In this document: positions 1 to 7,264 of the stretch, one piece after another
Layout of the letters: each line of letters opens with the position of its first letter
Position numbering within the stretch: the first letter of the stretch is position 1
DNA from: Treponema sp.
GTDB taxonomy: Bacteria > Spirochaetota > Spirochaetia > Treponematales > Breznakiellaceae
Reading direction: 5' to 3'
Assembly (NCBI GenBank): GCA_031266095.1
Contig: JAISBR010000209.1
Span: 1 to 9,263 of the forward strand
Length of the DNA stretch: 9,263 nucleotides
The notes under the pieces: model-generated
Seen by the model: only the letters and a program-made list of their open reading frames with translations
Databases searched by the model: none
Told to the model about the DNA's origin: nothing
Made by a program: the position numbers and the translations under genes

Positions 1-1488
1 CGTTTTTCAATTCTACGGCGCCCCCGAGCTTTTCAAACTTCGTGTCTTTGAAATCGGGCTCTTCGTCTTCATTCACATCGGTCTTGTACCTCATAACGTC
101 GTTGATTCTTTCCATGGAAACGCGCATTTCCTGAAAACCCTGCCCCGATTCTATCAATCCATTTACCGGATTTAAGAACGAAGCCATGAAGCTTTGAAAC
201 GCGAGCAGCATACCTGCGGTAAACTGCCCAAGCATGATCAGCCATGCGCCAAGCGCAAGTATGACTATGCTGGAGACGGTTTGCAGAAACAGGGGCAACA
301 TTCCCGGAAACTGATTCGTCTTCGTAAAGTCGACTATCGATTTGTTTACCTTCGCGTGCAAACCCGCCCATTTTTCAAAGATGCCGTTTTCGGCGCCCGA
401 CGCCTTGATCGTCTCTATCATATCGACCGCGCTTACCGTAACCGAGTTCAGGTTGCCCATGTCGCGCATTTGCGCCCGCGTGATGTTGATGCGCTTTTGG
501 GAGATAAATCGCGCAAGAACCAGGTTGACCGCCACCGTCACCAGCCCGATAACGGTAAGCGGAACGCTGTACCTCAGCATGACGACAAGGTAAAAAACCA
601 ACAGAAACAAATTGATAAGTACCGGCGCGAGTTGCGCGATCAGCGTTTCGGCTATCCCTTCGTTTGAGCTCTGCCGCAGAGCCAGGTCGCCCGCCATGCG
701 CTGTGAGAAAAAGTTCATCGGCAGCCTGAGCACATGCCACATGAATTTGGAATTTGACACAATGGCGAGCTTGCCCTTTATCTTCAGCAGATAGACGCTG
801 CTGACCGCGTTTATGATAAACTGGAACAGGATCAGGCAGGCAAAGGCGAGCAGGAAGCTTGGCAGCCAGTTGCCGTTTTCGCCCGGCAATATACTGTCGG
901 TAAATATCCTCGTAAATACGGGAGCCAATATGCCCGCGAACGAAGCCAACAGATAGGTGGTCATCACGAACAAAATGAGTTTCAACGTTCCTTTAAGACT
1001 TTTCCGGGCAAATGCGACGACGCTTTCCGGCTTGCCCGACGGCTCAAAACCAGATCCGGGTTCGAAGCCCAGACAAATCCCGGTATAAGCTTTGTCCAGT
1101 TCCTGCTCGGTTATTTGCGCCGTCCCCCTCGCGGGATCGTTCAGTACGGCCTTGCCGCCCTTGAATCCGTCGAGCACGACAAAGTGGTTGAAGTTCCAAT
1201 GCAGAATGCAGGGATACGTCGCCTTTTCCCTAAGCTCGCGAACGCTGTATTTGTATCCTTTGGCGGCCAGCCCGTAGGTCCTCGCGGCCTTTAGCACGTT
1301 GCTCCCGTCACGGGAAACGCCGCAGTCATACCGCACCTGTTCGAGCGAAATCCATTTCCTGTAGTACGCCAGTACCATCGCGAGACAGGCGGCGCCGCAT
1401 TCGAGCGCTTCCATCTGCATGACTACGGGGACTTTGGCGCACTTCCCCCTTTTTACCGGTCGGGGAACGGTTTTTTTCGTATGCTCAT
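1..1488 (-). CDS. C39-peptidase ABC exporter of NHLP/NHLM bacteriocin type, 3' end outside window, apparent frameshift near start
   Basis: The protein would cut a leader peptide off a ribosomally made peptide and export it across the inner membrane. Reading the minus strand, one frame stays open from about 1470 to base 1. Numbering assumes the early frameshift is repaired. A C39 peptidase domain fills residues 20-140, with catalytic Cys31 (QMEALECGAACLAM), His102 (FNHFVVLDG) and Asp118 (LNDPARG) all present. Residues of about 160-440 hold several hydrophobic membrane segments of the ABC exporter fold. The window ends at KLGGAVELKN, where the nucleotide-binding domain should begin, so the ATPase is not seen. 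The SD GGAGGAG is 9 nt before ATG 1488, but that ATG frame stops at 1453. The exporter frame joins it only by a -1 shift in the A7 run at 1471-1477. The first in-frame ATG (1420) lies inside the conserved C39 motif and has no SD. The gene follows the HlyD-like gene closely. Family assignment is firm; the exact start is not. Confidence 0.5.
1471..1477 (-). other. A7 slippery run where two reading frames meet
   Basis: On the minus strand the codons after the ATG at 1488 read ATG AGC ATA CGA AAA AAA CCG and reach TAA at 1455-1453. The third base of CGA plus the two AAA codons form the heptamer A AAA AAA, the X XXY YYZ layout of -1 frameshift sites. A -1 slip there gives residues MSIRKKTVPR and continues in the exporter frame. 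One extra A would do the same, so a homopolymer sequencing error or a phase-variable tract explains it equally well. I see no obvious strong stimulatory stem just downstream. Confidence 0.5.
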
Positions 1489-1504
1489 CCGCTGGCGCTC
1501 CTCC
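1489..1504 (-). promoter_or_regulatory. Strong ribosome binding site for the exporter start
   Basis: GGAGGAG at 1504-1498 on the minus strand is 9 nt from ATG 1488. It begins 7 nt after the stop of the upstream HlyD-like gene (1512). This is the best Shine-Dalgarno in the operon, which makes the ATG at 1488 the likely initiation site even though it is out of frame with the exporter body. Confidence 0.5.
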
Positions 1505-1511
1505 GTCTGAT

Positions 1512-2033
1512 CTAATTGAGCAGATAAGAAATCGGCTTGACTTCTTCGGTGATAATGGTCATGCTTGCGATCGTACCGGCTGTATAGGCCGGGCCGCCAG
1601 AAAGATCAATGGTCACGGCGTAGGAGTATTCGCCCGTCAAGAGCTTGTGTGTCACCCAGTCACTTTCGTATTTTGTTGCAATTTCCGCCACCGAATAGGG
1701 ATTCTTGCTCACATCCGACACGATGCCGTCGTAAGCCGCGTTTCCGGCCGCGGCAACCCGGACCTGTACCTTGCAGCCCTGTATATCTTTGTCCAAGGTG
1801 TTCACATCGATAAAACAGACTGCCTGCCCGTTTTCTCCCATTATCCCGTTTACGGTGAGCGTTTGGGGCAATGTCCCCGTGAAACCCCAGACCAATACGG
1901 ACGCGGACAGTACGAGGAGAGCAGTCAGCACGAGCCATATGCCCGGGTTTGACACCTTGATATATTGGTCAAGCCGGTCGGGGGATAAGGCCTGATCAAT
2001 GCTTTCCTGCCGGAAAATGCTTTTTTTATCCAT
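1512..2033 (-). CDS. Short HlyD-like secretion protein of NHLP/NHLM bacteriocin export type
   Basis: Likely inner-membrane partner of the C39 exporter that follows. The 173 residues start with a cytoplasmic stretch (MDKKSIFRQESIDQALSPDR), then one membrane segment at about 31-51 (GIWLVLTALLVLSASVLVWG), then about 120 residues predicted to lie outside the membrane. The N-terminal pattern, with a Lys/Phe-Arg start, a LSPDRLDQYIKV-like stretch and a TM ending in WGFTGTLP, is that of NHLM-type secretion proteins (the TIGR03794 family as I know it). The C-terminal part resembles their terminal beta-rich domain (YDGIVSDVSKNPYSV). Members are commonly around 400 residues; here the lipoyl and coiled-coil region is missing. 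I chose ATG 2033 over an upstream TTG at 2039, which sits too close to the only SD-like GGGG at about 2043-2046. The gene is 54 nt after the STAS gene and 23 nt before the exporter ATG. Function is inferred from context and N-terminal likeness. Confidence 0.5.
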   Translation of the reverse strand: MDKKSIFRQESIDQALSPDRLDQYIKVSNPGIWLVLTALLVLSASVLVWGFTGTLPQTLTVNGIMGENGQAVCFIDVNTLDKDIQGCKVQVRVAAAGNAAYDGIVSDVSKNPYSVAEIATKYESDWVTHKLLTGEYSYAVTIDLSGGPAYTAGTIASMTIITEEVKPISYLLN

Positions 2034-2053
2034 ACACAAACGCCCCGGTATGA

Positions 2054-2068
2054 CGTTATTTTATAACG
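2054..2068 (-). repeat. Small inverted repeat between STAS and HlyD-like genes
   Basis: CGTTAT, three bases, ATAACG forms a perfect 6-bp stem in the 54-nt gap. It is A+T-rich and not followed by a T-run, so it is not a clear terminator. It may be an operator or an mRNA processing or stability hairpin. The role is unknown. Confidence 0.5.
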
Positions 2069-2087
2069 CCCATTCATTGACCTATTC

Positions 2088-2384
2088 TCATATAATGGTT
2101 ATGATGTCGGAAAAGCCCGTCATATCAAATATTTCCATAATGACATCGCTGGCATTCCCGATTGTCATAACCCCCTGTTCACTCATTTGCTTCTGCGCGT
2201 ACAACAGCACCCGGAGCCCGGCCGAGGATAGGTATTCAAGCTCCTTGAGATCAAAATGAAGGTTTTTCACCTCCGCGAGCGAAGACTGTAATTCCTTTTC
2301 AAGCTGCGGTGATGTGATCGTATCAAGCCTTTCGGCAAGGCCGACGGTAAGTTCGGCCCCGTTCAATTGTTTGTTTATGATCAT
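2088..2384 (-). CDS. STAS-domain anti-sigma factor antagonist
   Basis: A 98-residue single-domain STAS protein of the SpoIIAA/RsbV kind. Such proteins bind an anti-sigma factor or similar kinase when unphosphorylated, and phosphorylation on a loop Ser or Thr switches them off. Visible landmarks are the N-terminal strand (GAELTVGLAERLDTITSP), the middle strand (NLHFDLKELEYL) and the phospho-acceptor loop YLSSAGLRVLLYA, with Ser53 and Ser54 as candidate sites. A final helix-strand follows (IFDMTGFSDIITII). Length matches a stand-alone STAS domain. The frame is open upstream to 2495, but a consensus promoter at 2451-2480 lies inside that extension. ATG 2384 has AGGAGAGAG just upstream and begins exactly at the domain, so it is the start. 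It heads the operon with the HlyD-like and C39-exporter genes, suggesting phosphorylation-dependent control linked to peptide export. No partner kinase or phosphatase is in the window, so the link is inferred. Confidence 0.5.
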   Translation of the reverse strand: MIINKQLNGAELTVGLAERLDTITSPQLEKELQSSLAEVKNLHFDLKELEYLSSAGLRVLLYAQKQMSEQGVMTIGNASDVIMEIFDMTGFSDIITII

Positions 2385-2450
2385 TGCGTGTTCTCTCTCC
2401 TGCGTGACTGCGGTAACCGGCATCACCCATGATTTTCTTTTGATAGACAA

Positions 2451-2480
2451 ATTATATTCCCTTTTAATTGCGTTTGTCAA
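2451..2480 (-). promoter_or_regulatory. Consensus sigma70-type promoter for the STAS/export operon
   Basis: On the minus strand TTGACA (2480-2475) and TATAAT (2456-2451) are both perfect consensus hexamers, separated by 18 nt. Transcription would begin near 2444, giving a leader of about 60 nt before ATG 2384. The leader carries the SD AGGAGAGAG. The hexamers rule out longer STAS starts near 2495. Confidence 0.5.
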
Positions 2481-2495
2481 GACGCATTGCGTCAC

Positions 2496-2806
2496 GAGAC
2501 GTTTCGGCTGGTCCCTTTCCTTTCCTCAGGGCTGCAAACTAAATTTGACCCGCAATTTGAAGAGCATTATTTTGAAGAGCATTATATGGTACCGCAAAGA
2601 AGAATGGACCGCGAGGTCGAATAAGTCGAAAAAGGAAAAAAAAGGGCCAATGATACCAAATTTCCATCAGAGAATGACTAAAATGGCTCAACTTCTTCGA
2701 CTTTGGGAGTTTTGCGCAATGCGGCAATTCCTCTTCGACTGTGCGGTTACAAAATTCTGTGGATCAAGTTTAGCGTTACGAGGCGTTACGGGCTACCACA
2801 AAGGCC
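2496..2806. other. Intergenic stretch between efflux operon and export operon
   Basis: I find no convincing gene here. It is more A+T-rich than the flanking efflux genes. It holds the 8-bp direct repeat GCGTTACG at 2773-2780 and 2783-2790, a tandem 15-bp duplication at 2556-2585, and a run of eight A on the plus strand at 2636-2643. The A-run reads as a T-tract for minus-strand transcripts leaving the efflux operon, but I see no stable stem just before it. The minus strand can encode a 42-residue Phe/Trp-rich peptide starting MEIWYHWPFFF (ATG near 2667, stop at 2539). It lacks a Shine-Dalgarno and resembles nothing I know. Confidence 0.5.
2556..2585. repeat. Perfect tandem 15-bp duplication
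   Basis: TTTGAAGAGCATTAT occurs twice back to back (2556-2570 and 2571-2585). It lies about 75 nt upstream of the export-operon promoter as transcribed. It may be a recent slippage product or a paired regulator site. Nothing else in the window shares it. Confidence 0.5.
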
Positions 2807-2826
2807 CTATTCCCCCGCCAGGGCCT
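2802..2826 (-). other. Stem-loop over the stop of the permease gene
   Basis: AGGCCC at 2802-2807 and GGGCCT at 2821-2826 can pair around a 13-nt loop that contains the last codons of the permease gene. Only three T follow on the minus strand, so it is at best a weak terminator or a 3' stability hairpin. Confidence 0.5.
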
Positions 2827-4003
2827 CCACGGGATCAAGTTTGGCCGCCCGGATGGCGGGGTGGAGGCCGAAGAAGATTCCTACTACTGCGGAGAAGATG
2901 AAGGCGATGAGGCAGTTGCCCCAATGGATGGCAAAGGTCCAGTTGAAGGTAAGGATCACTAAAAAGCTGAGGATGAGGCCCAGGATGATGCCGATGATTC
3001 CCCCGAAAAGGGTGATGGCGGCGGATTCCGTCAAAAATTGCAGACGGATGGCGGCGGGGCTGGCTCCCAGGGCTTTGCGGATGCCGATTTCCCGTTTCCG
3101 TTCGGTAACGGTGACGATCATGATGTTCATGATGCCGATTCCTCCTACCAGAAGGGAGATACCGGCGATCCCCGAGAGGAGGAGGTTCATGGACCGGGTA
3201 ATCTGGTTGTACTGTTCCAGAACGGACTGCATGGAAAACACATAGAGGGCCTGTTCGTTCCCGCCGGATTTCTCCAGGCCGAAACGTTCGATGCTTTTCT
3301 GAATCCGGGGGGCGTTGTTTTGATCCCGGGCCTGCACGAGGACGCTTCCAGCGTTGGTGTCGGCGGGGTTGATCTTCCGGGTATAAACCGATCGGGGTAC
3401 CATGGCGGCTTGATCGGGGCTGTTAAAGGCCATGGTATCCGTCTTTTCAAGGACGCCGATCACTTCAAAACCCATCCAATAGCTGCCCACTAGGAGGGTT
3501 ACGATTTTGCCCAGGGCCTGTCCGCCGGGAAAGAGGTAACGGGCCGACTCCGACCCGAGAATGATTTTATGGATGCCCTGGGCCTGTTCGGAAGAGGAAA
3601 AAAAGCGGCCGTAATTCAGGGTAAAGCTCTTCATGGCAAAATACTCCTGCTCCACCGCCATAAGGGAAAGGTCGAGATGCAGAGCCCCGTATTGCAGGGT
3701 ACCGTTAAACTCATTGGTATACACGATATCTTTAATACCTTCCACGGAAGCGGCCAGTTCTTTGCGGAAGGCTTCGTTGAAGGAGATGCTCGAAGGGCCG
3801 CTCCTGCTCCAGCCGACCCTGACTTCGACCAGGTCGAGCCCGGTGGAGCCCAGGGAATTTTTGACATCGGCGACGGCGCTTTCACCGATGGTGGTTACCA
3901 TAATCACCGATGCCACCGCAATGATGATCCCCAAAAGGGAGAGGATGGTCCGGGCCTTATTGGATTTAAAATTCCGCAGGGCGTTGATGAAATCTTCAAA
4001 CAC
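2807..4003 (-). CDS. MacB/FtsX-type ABC transporter permease
   Basis: A 398-residue membrane subunit of a MacB/LolCDE-class ABC transporter. These proteins do not form a substrate channel; they couple ATP hydrolysis in the cytoplasm to movement of a periplasmic domain. The first membrane segment is at about 17-38 (ARTILSLLGIIIAVASVIMV). A periplasmic core domain fills roughly 40-265. Three further membrane segments lie near 273-298, 325-352 and 362-382. The cytoplasmic coupling motif is ERKREIGIRKALGAS (about 301-315), and the protein ends LDPVEALAGE as is typical of the family. Length fits a stand-alone permease without a fused ATPase. The start is GTG 4003, with SD GGAGG 6 nt upstream inside the ATPase gene; the two genes overlap by 8 nt. 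The substrate, such as a peptide, lipid or drug, cannot be read from the sequence. Confidence 0.5.
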   Translation of the reverse strand: MFEDFINALRNFKSNKARTILSLLGIIIAVASVIMVTTIGESAVADVKNSLGSTGLDLVEVRVGWSRSGPSSISFNEAFRKELAASVEGIKDIVYTNEFNGTLQYGALHLDLSLMAVEQEYFAMKSFTLNYGRFFSSSEQAQGIHKIILGSESARYLFPGGQALGKIVTLLVGSYWMGFEVIGVLEKTDTMAFNSPDQAAMVPRSVYTRKINPADTNAGSVLVQARDQNNAPRIQKSIERFGLEKSGGNEQALYVFSMQSVLEQYNQITRSMNLLLSGIAGISLLVGGIGIMNIMIVTVTERKREIGIRKALGASPAAIRLQFLTESAAITLFGGIIGIILGLILSFLVILTFNWTFAIHWGNCLIAFIFSAVVGIFFGLHPAIRAAKLDPVEALAGE

Positions 4004-4688
4004 GCTGGTCCTCCGTGATTTTGCCGTCCCGAATGTGGATCTGCCGAGGGGTGGTATTCCCGATGTCGGTGTCGTGGGTAACGATGATGATGGTGGTCTC
4101 CTCTTCCCGGTTAATGTCGATAAAGAGGTCGAGCACCGACTGGCCGGTCTCGCTGTCCAGGGCGCCGGTGGGTTCGTCCGCCAGGATCAGGGCGGGCCGG
4201 GTAACCATTGCCCGGGCAATGGCGGTCCGCTGTTTTTGCCCGCCGGAAAGTTCATGGGGCCGGTGGAACAGGCGGTCTCCCAAGCCCACCCGGTCCAGGA
4301 TCTCCCGGGAACGATCCCGCCGGTCCCGAAGGGTCAAACCTTGGTAACGCAGGGGGAGCATCACATTTTCCAGAACGTTCATGTGGGTAATGAGGTGGTA
4401 CTGCTGAAACACAAAACCTACGGTCCGGTTCCTGAGTACCGCCAATTCGGTTTCCTTCATTTGGGAGGTATCGGCTCCGTCGATCCGGATTTCTCCGGCG
4501 CTGGGGTGGTCCAGGCAGCCGATAAGGTTCATACAGGTGGATTTTCCTGATCCGGAGGGCCCCATGATGGAGACAAATTCTCCCCGGTTTATGGCAAAGG
4601 AGACGCCGTCCAGGGCGCGGACCTCAAGCTCGCCCATGGTATAGGTTTTGTAAATCCCCTCTAGGGATACCAGAACCGCTTCGTCCAT
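3996..4688 (-). CDS. ABC transporter ATP-binding protein, LolD/MacB type
   Basis: A 230-residue soluble ATPase that powers the adjacent permease. All key motifs are present: Walker A GPSGSGKST (43-51), Q-loop in GFVFQQYHL (about 95), signature LSGGQ (147-151), Walker B LILADEP (167-173), D-loop ALDS (176-179) and switch His205 (IIIVTHD). Length and the motif EPTGALDS place it in the MacB/LolD/FtsE branch, not among solute importers. The adaptor's stop and this start share one base (TAATG at 4690-4686). There is no Shine-Dalgarno in the usual place upstream of ATG 4688, so translation probably depends on coupling from the adaptor gene. LolD itself is possible in name, but the neighbouring adaptor and TolC-like genes favour an efflux role. 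Confidence 0.5.
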   Translation of the reverse strand: MDEAVLVSLEGIYKTYTMGELEVRALDGVSFAINRGEFVSIMGPSGSGKSTCMNLIGCLDHPSAGEIRIDGADTSQMKETELAVLRNRTVGFVFQQYHLITHMNVLENVMLPLRYQGLTLRDRRDRSREILDRVGLGDRLFHRPHELSGGQKQRTAIARAMVTRPALILADEPTGALDSETGQSVLDLFIDINREEETTIIIVTHDTDIGNTTPRQIHIRDGKITEDQRV

Positions 4689-5683
4689 TAAAAAAACATA
4701 CCCATTCCGCCTGCTCCCTGTTCCGGCATCTGCGCCTTGAGCCGATCCCCCGGCTCAAGGCCGGAAATGACCCGCACCATGTTCCTGCCGTAGGGGGTCA
4801 CCTCTACCGGTACCCGCTCGGTCTGTTCCGGGTCGGAGCGGATAAACCGGTCCACATAGGTCCGGTCGCTTTCATAGGCTATGACGGCGCTTTCCACCGT
4901 AAGAACCCGCTCCTCGTCGCCGCCGATGATCTCCCCGGTAAAGGAATAGCCCGGCAGAATCTCCTCCGGGGGATTGTCGATACGGATCTCCGTATCCAGC
5001 ACCGCAGCCCCCCGGCTGGTAATGCGGCCTACCGCGGGGTAGGAAAGCACCACCCCCTCCACCGTGAGGCCGGGATAGGCCAGGAAGGTAAGCCGCACCG
5101 GCTGGTGCGCCTTGAGCCGGGCGGCGTCGGTCTCCACTACCTCCACCGTAGCCTTGAGGTAACTCCGGTCGATAAGGTAGCCGAAAATGTCCTGGGCTTT
5201 GGCGTAATCCCCCCGGGCCATGTTGAGCTGCCCGATGATCCCGTCAAAGCGGGCCTCCAGGCGCCGGTCCCGAATATTCCTTAAAAAAACCTGCCGTTGT
5301 TCTTCCATAAGCGCAAGCCGGGCGGAAGTGCCGTTGATCCGTTCCTGGTTCATCTGAAAATCGTGGTTTGCCAGGTTGTACCGTTCTTGGGAGTCGTTAA
5401 GCTGAAAAAGGATCTGCCCGGCCTTGACCTGGTCCCCCTCTCTGACATAAACCGCCTCCACCACCCCGTCCCCGGCGACTTGGATGTTCTGCTGTTGGGC
5501 GGCCTTGATATTACCGGAGATTTCGATGACGTTCCGGTAGAGTTCCTCCCGGACAATATGGATCTGTTCCTGGGGCATAGCCCCCCGGGAACGGCGGGCA
5601 AAAAAAGTAACGCCTCCTCCCAGCAGGATCAGGGGAATGAGGATGCCCATAAGGACCGTTTTTTTGCTTTTCTTTTTCTTCAT
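4688..5683 (-). CDS. MacA/HlyD-like periplasmic adaptor (membrane fusion) protein
   Basis: A 331-residue adaptor that should bridge the permease in the inner membrane and the TolC-like channel. A Lys-rich start (MKKKKSKK) and one N-terminal membrane anchor (about 10-29) come first. The first lipoyl half is around 45-95 (GDGVVEAVYVREGDQVKAGQ). Then a short helical hairpin of about 50 residues follows, then the second lipoyl half (FDGIIGQLNMARGDYAKAQ), a beta-barrel, and a C-terminal membrane-proximal domain ending in a Gly/Met/Phe tail. The hairpin looks much shorter than in Escherichia coli MacA. The frame is open to 5707, but ATG 5683 is preferred: it begins the Lys-rich signal anchor and has GGAG 10 nt upstream. 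Only one base separates it from the stop of the TolC-like gene, and its own stop overlaps the ATPase start. Confidence 0.5.
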   Translation of the reverse strand: MKKKKSKKTVLMGILIPLILLGGGVTFFARRSRGAMPQEQIHIVREELYRNVIEISGNIKAAQQQNIQVAGDGVVEAVYVREGDQVKAGQILFQLNDSQERYNLANHDFQMNQERINGTSARLALMEEQRQVFLRNIRDRRLEARFDGIIGQLNMARGDYAKAQDIFGYLIDRSYLKATVEVVETDAARLKAHQPVRLTFLAYPGLTVEGVVLSYPAVGRITSRGAAVLDTEIRIDNPPEEILPGYSFTGEIIGGDEERVLTVESAVIAYESDRTYVDRFIRSDPEQTERVPVEVTPYGRNMVRVISGLEPGDRLKAQMPEQGAGGMGMFF

Positions 5684-5684
5684 A

Positions 5685-7154
5685 TCACCGGTTCTCCGGG
5701 GACACAAAAAGGGCCTTGAGTTCCAGGTTATAGAGCCGCCGGTCTATCCGGGCGGAAAGGACCCGGTTTACCGCCAAAAGATGTTCGGTTTGAGCGTTCA
5801 GGTAATCCGTTTCCCGGATGATCCCCTGATCAAACCAGCGTTTCTGTTCTTCCTGATTCACCCGGTACAGCTCTTCCTCTTCCCGGTAGGTTCCTTTCTG
5901 CCATTCAAGATCCCCCAAACGGCGTTCGTATTCAACAATAAGGTCCCGGTACTTCTTCTCCGCGTCGGTGATGGCTTCTCGTTCCTCTCGGGCGGCCAAA
6001 TCCCTGAGCCGCCTGTCCAAGCCGGAAACTTTGGCCCCTCCGGGTTTCCACTGGAAACGAAAGGTAAGCGAAGGGGAGCCGGGTTTTTCCGGGGAAAGGG
6101 AAACCCCGGCGGAAGCCGAAAAACCGCCGCCGGAAAAACCCAAGCCCGCCCTGACGGAGGACTCCCCCGTCGAAGCGCCGCTTACGGAAACAGGGGCGCT
6201 TTGCCAAGCATACCCAGCGCTGCCGTCCAAGGTAAAGGGCCGGTCCTGGGATTTACGGCTCAGGGTGTTTATTTCATAGATCCAAAGGGCATTTTCCCAT
6301 TCGGCATAAGCGGCGGGATCAAAGGAGCTTATGGGGATCAGGGGGTCGTCGGGGATATTGAGGGGCGTTTCCGCCTGTTCCATCCCGCAGTCATCGGCAA
6401 AGGCCCGGAGTGCGGCTGCCAAGGCCCGCTCCGCCTCCCGCACTTCCCGTTCCCGGGTCCGCAGCTTCAATTCGGCGGTCCGCCATATCACGCTGGCGGA
6501 ACCATATCCCCCGGCCCGCTTGGTCTCCAGATCGTACCGGGCCAGGATCATCTCTCCCTGGGCCTGCAATTTTTTATTTTGATGCTCCAGGATCCGCTGA
6601 ATCCGCTGGCAGAATTCCCTTTCCGCGGCAAGCCGCCGGTTTTCCAGGTTCCGTTGGGCCCTTGCCAGGGCCCGTTCCTTTTCCGCGAGACCCGCCTGGT
6701 AAGCCTCCTTCCAGCCCGAAATAATGTCGGTTTTAAGGCCCGCGACCGCCCCGTAACGGCCGGACCCCCCGTTTTCGCCGCCCTGGAAGGGGGCGCTCAA
6801 GGTCAAGGCGGTATTTCGCAGCCGGGGAAAGGAAAGCTCCACCCCCGGTTCCGCGGACAGGGAGGTTCCGGAGGGGCTAAAGGCCAATACCCCGTCCCCG
6901 GTGGTCAGGGTAAAGGCCATACCGGTTTCCCGGGCATACTTCTCCAATTCCAGAACCGCCCGTTCCTTCTCCATCTCCAGTTTTATCCGCTGGGAATCTC
7001 GGTTAAAAAAGCCTTCAAGAAGGGTACCATAATCGGACTCCCCCGGGTTTTCCGGCGGCTCCTGGGCCAAAATTTCAAAACAGACAAGGCCGACAAAAAC
7101 CCAGCACAGGGCCTTTGCTTTAAAAGGGAAAAAAGAAACACTGTTTTTTTTCAC
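5685..7154 (-). CDS. TolC-like outer-membrane efflux protein
   Basis: A protein of about 489 residues, probably the outer-membrane exit duct of the tripartite pump. It has a signal peptide: basic start VKKNSVSFFPFKAKA, hydrophobic core LCWVFVGLVCFEIL and a likely cut near ILA/QE (residue 30). The mature part has two long charged helical stretches of the TolC kind, for example RTREREVREAERALAAALR and EREAITDAEKKYRDL. Between them are Gly/Ser-rich beta segments with alternating residues (SSVRAGLGFSGGGFSASAGVSLSP). Length is normal for the family. The frame is open to 7262, but a promoter at 7188-7216 falls inside that extension, so translation must start downstream. GTG 7154, with a weak GAG 8 nt upstream, directly precedes the signal peptide; GTG 7163 is the alternative. 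It is the first gene of the efflux operon. Sequence divergence makes the call rely partly on context. Confidence 0.5.
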   Translation of the reverse strand: MKKNSVSFFPFKAKALCWVFVGLVCFEILAQEPPENPGESDYGTLLEGFFNRDSQRIKLEMEKERAVLELEKYARETGMAFTLTTGDGVLAFSPSGTSLSAEPGVELSFPRLRNTALTLSAPFQGGENGGSGRYGAVAGLKTDIISGWKEAYQAGLAEKERALARAQRNLENRRLAAEREFCQRIQRILEHQNKKLQAQGEMILARYDLETKRAGGYGSASVIWRTAELKLRTREREVREAERALAAALRAFADDCGMEQAETPLNIPDDPLIPISSFDPAAYAEWENALWIYEINTLSRKSQDRPFTLDGSAGYAWQSAPVSVSGASTGESSVRAGLGFSGGGFSASAGVSLSPEKPGSPSLTFRFQWKPGGAKVSGLDRRLRDLAAREEREAITDAEKKYRDLIVEYERRLGDLEWQKGTYREEEELYRVNQEEQKRWFDQGIIRETDYLNAQTEHLLAVNRVLSARIDRRLYNLELKALFVSPENR

Positions 7155-7187
7155 AAAAGGCACTCGGTAATTTCTAACACAATTCTG

Positions 7188-7216
7188 AGAATACCTCAGA
7201 GGCGTTCTCAAGTCAA
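7188..7216 (-). promoter_or_regulatory. Sigma70-type promoter for the efflux operon
   Basis: On the minus strand TTGACT (7216-7211) and TATTCT (7193-7188) are separated by exactly 17 nt. Transcription would start near 7181, about 27 nt before GTG 7154. It excludes the longer TolC-like start at 7262. Confidence 0.5.
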
Positions 7217-7264
7217 GGGTCTTTCTTGGCCGCTCATTGAGCAGCCTTGCGATTTTTGACACGT

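Noticed and set aside
2385..2495. N-terminal extension of the STAS protein
   Set aside because: A perfect consensus promoter lies inside it, and a good SD and ATG sit at the domain boundary.
2636..2643. T8 tract on the minus strand as a Rho-independent terminator of the efflux operon
   Set aside because: No stable G+C-rich stem can be seen directly before the T-run.
3038..4550. Several plus-strand open frames opposite the permease and ATPase genes
   Set aside because: The minus-strand genes over the same bases carry complete family motifs, so these are mirror frames.
5637..7259. Long plus-strand open frame antisense to the TolC-like gene
   Set aside because: It is Pro/Gly-rich with no domain I recognise, and exactly mirrors a G+C-rich gene that has a signal peptide, promoter and operon context on the other strand.
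7155..7262. N-terminal extension of the TolC-like protein to GTG 7262
   Set aside because: The promoter at 7188-7216 lies inside it and the signal peptide begins only at GTG 7154.
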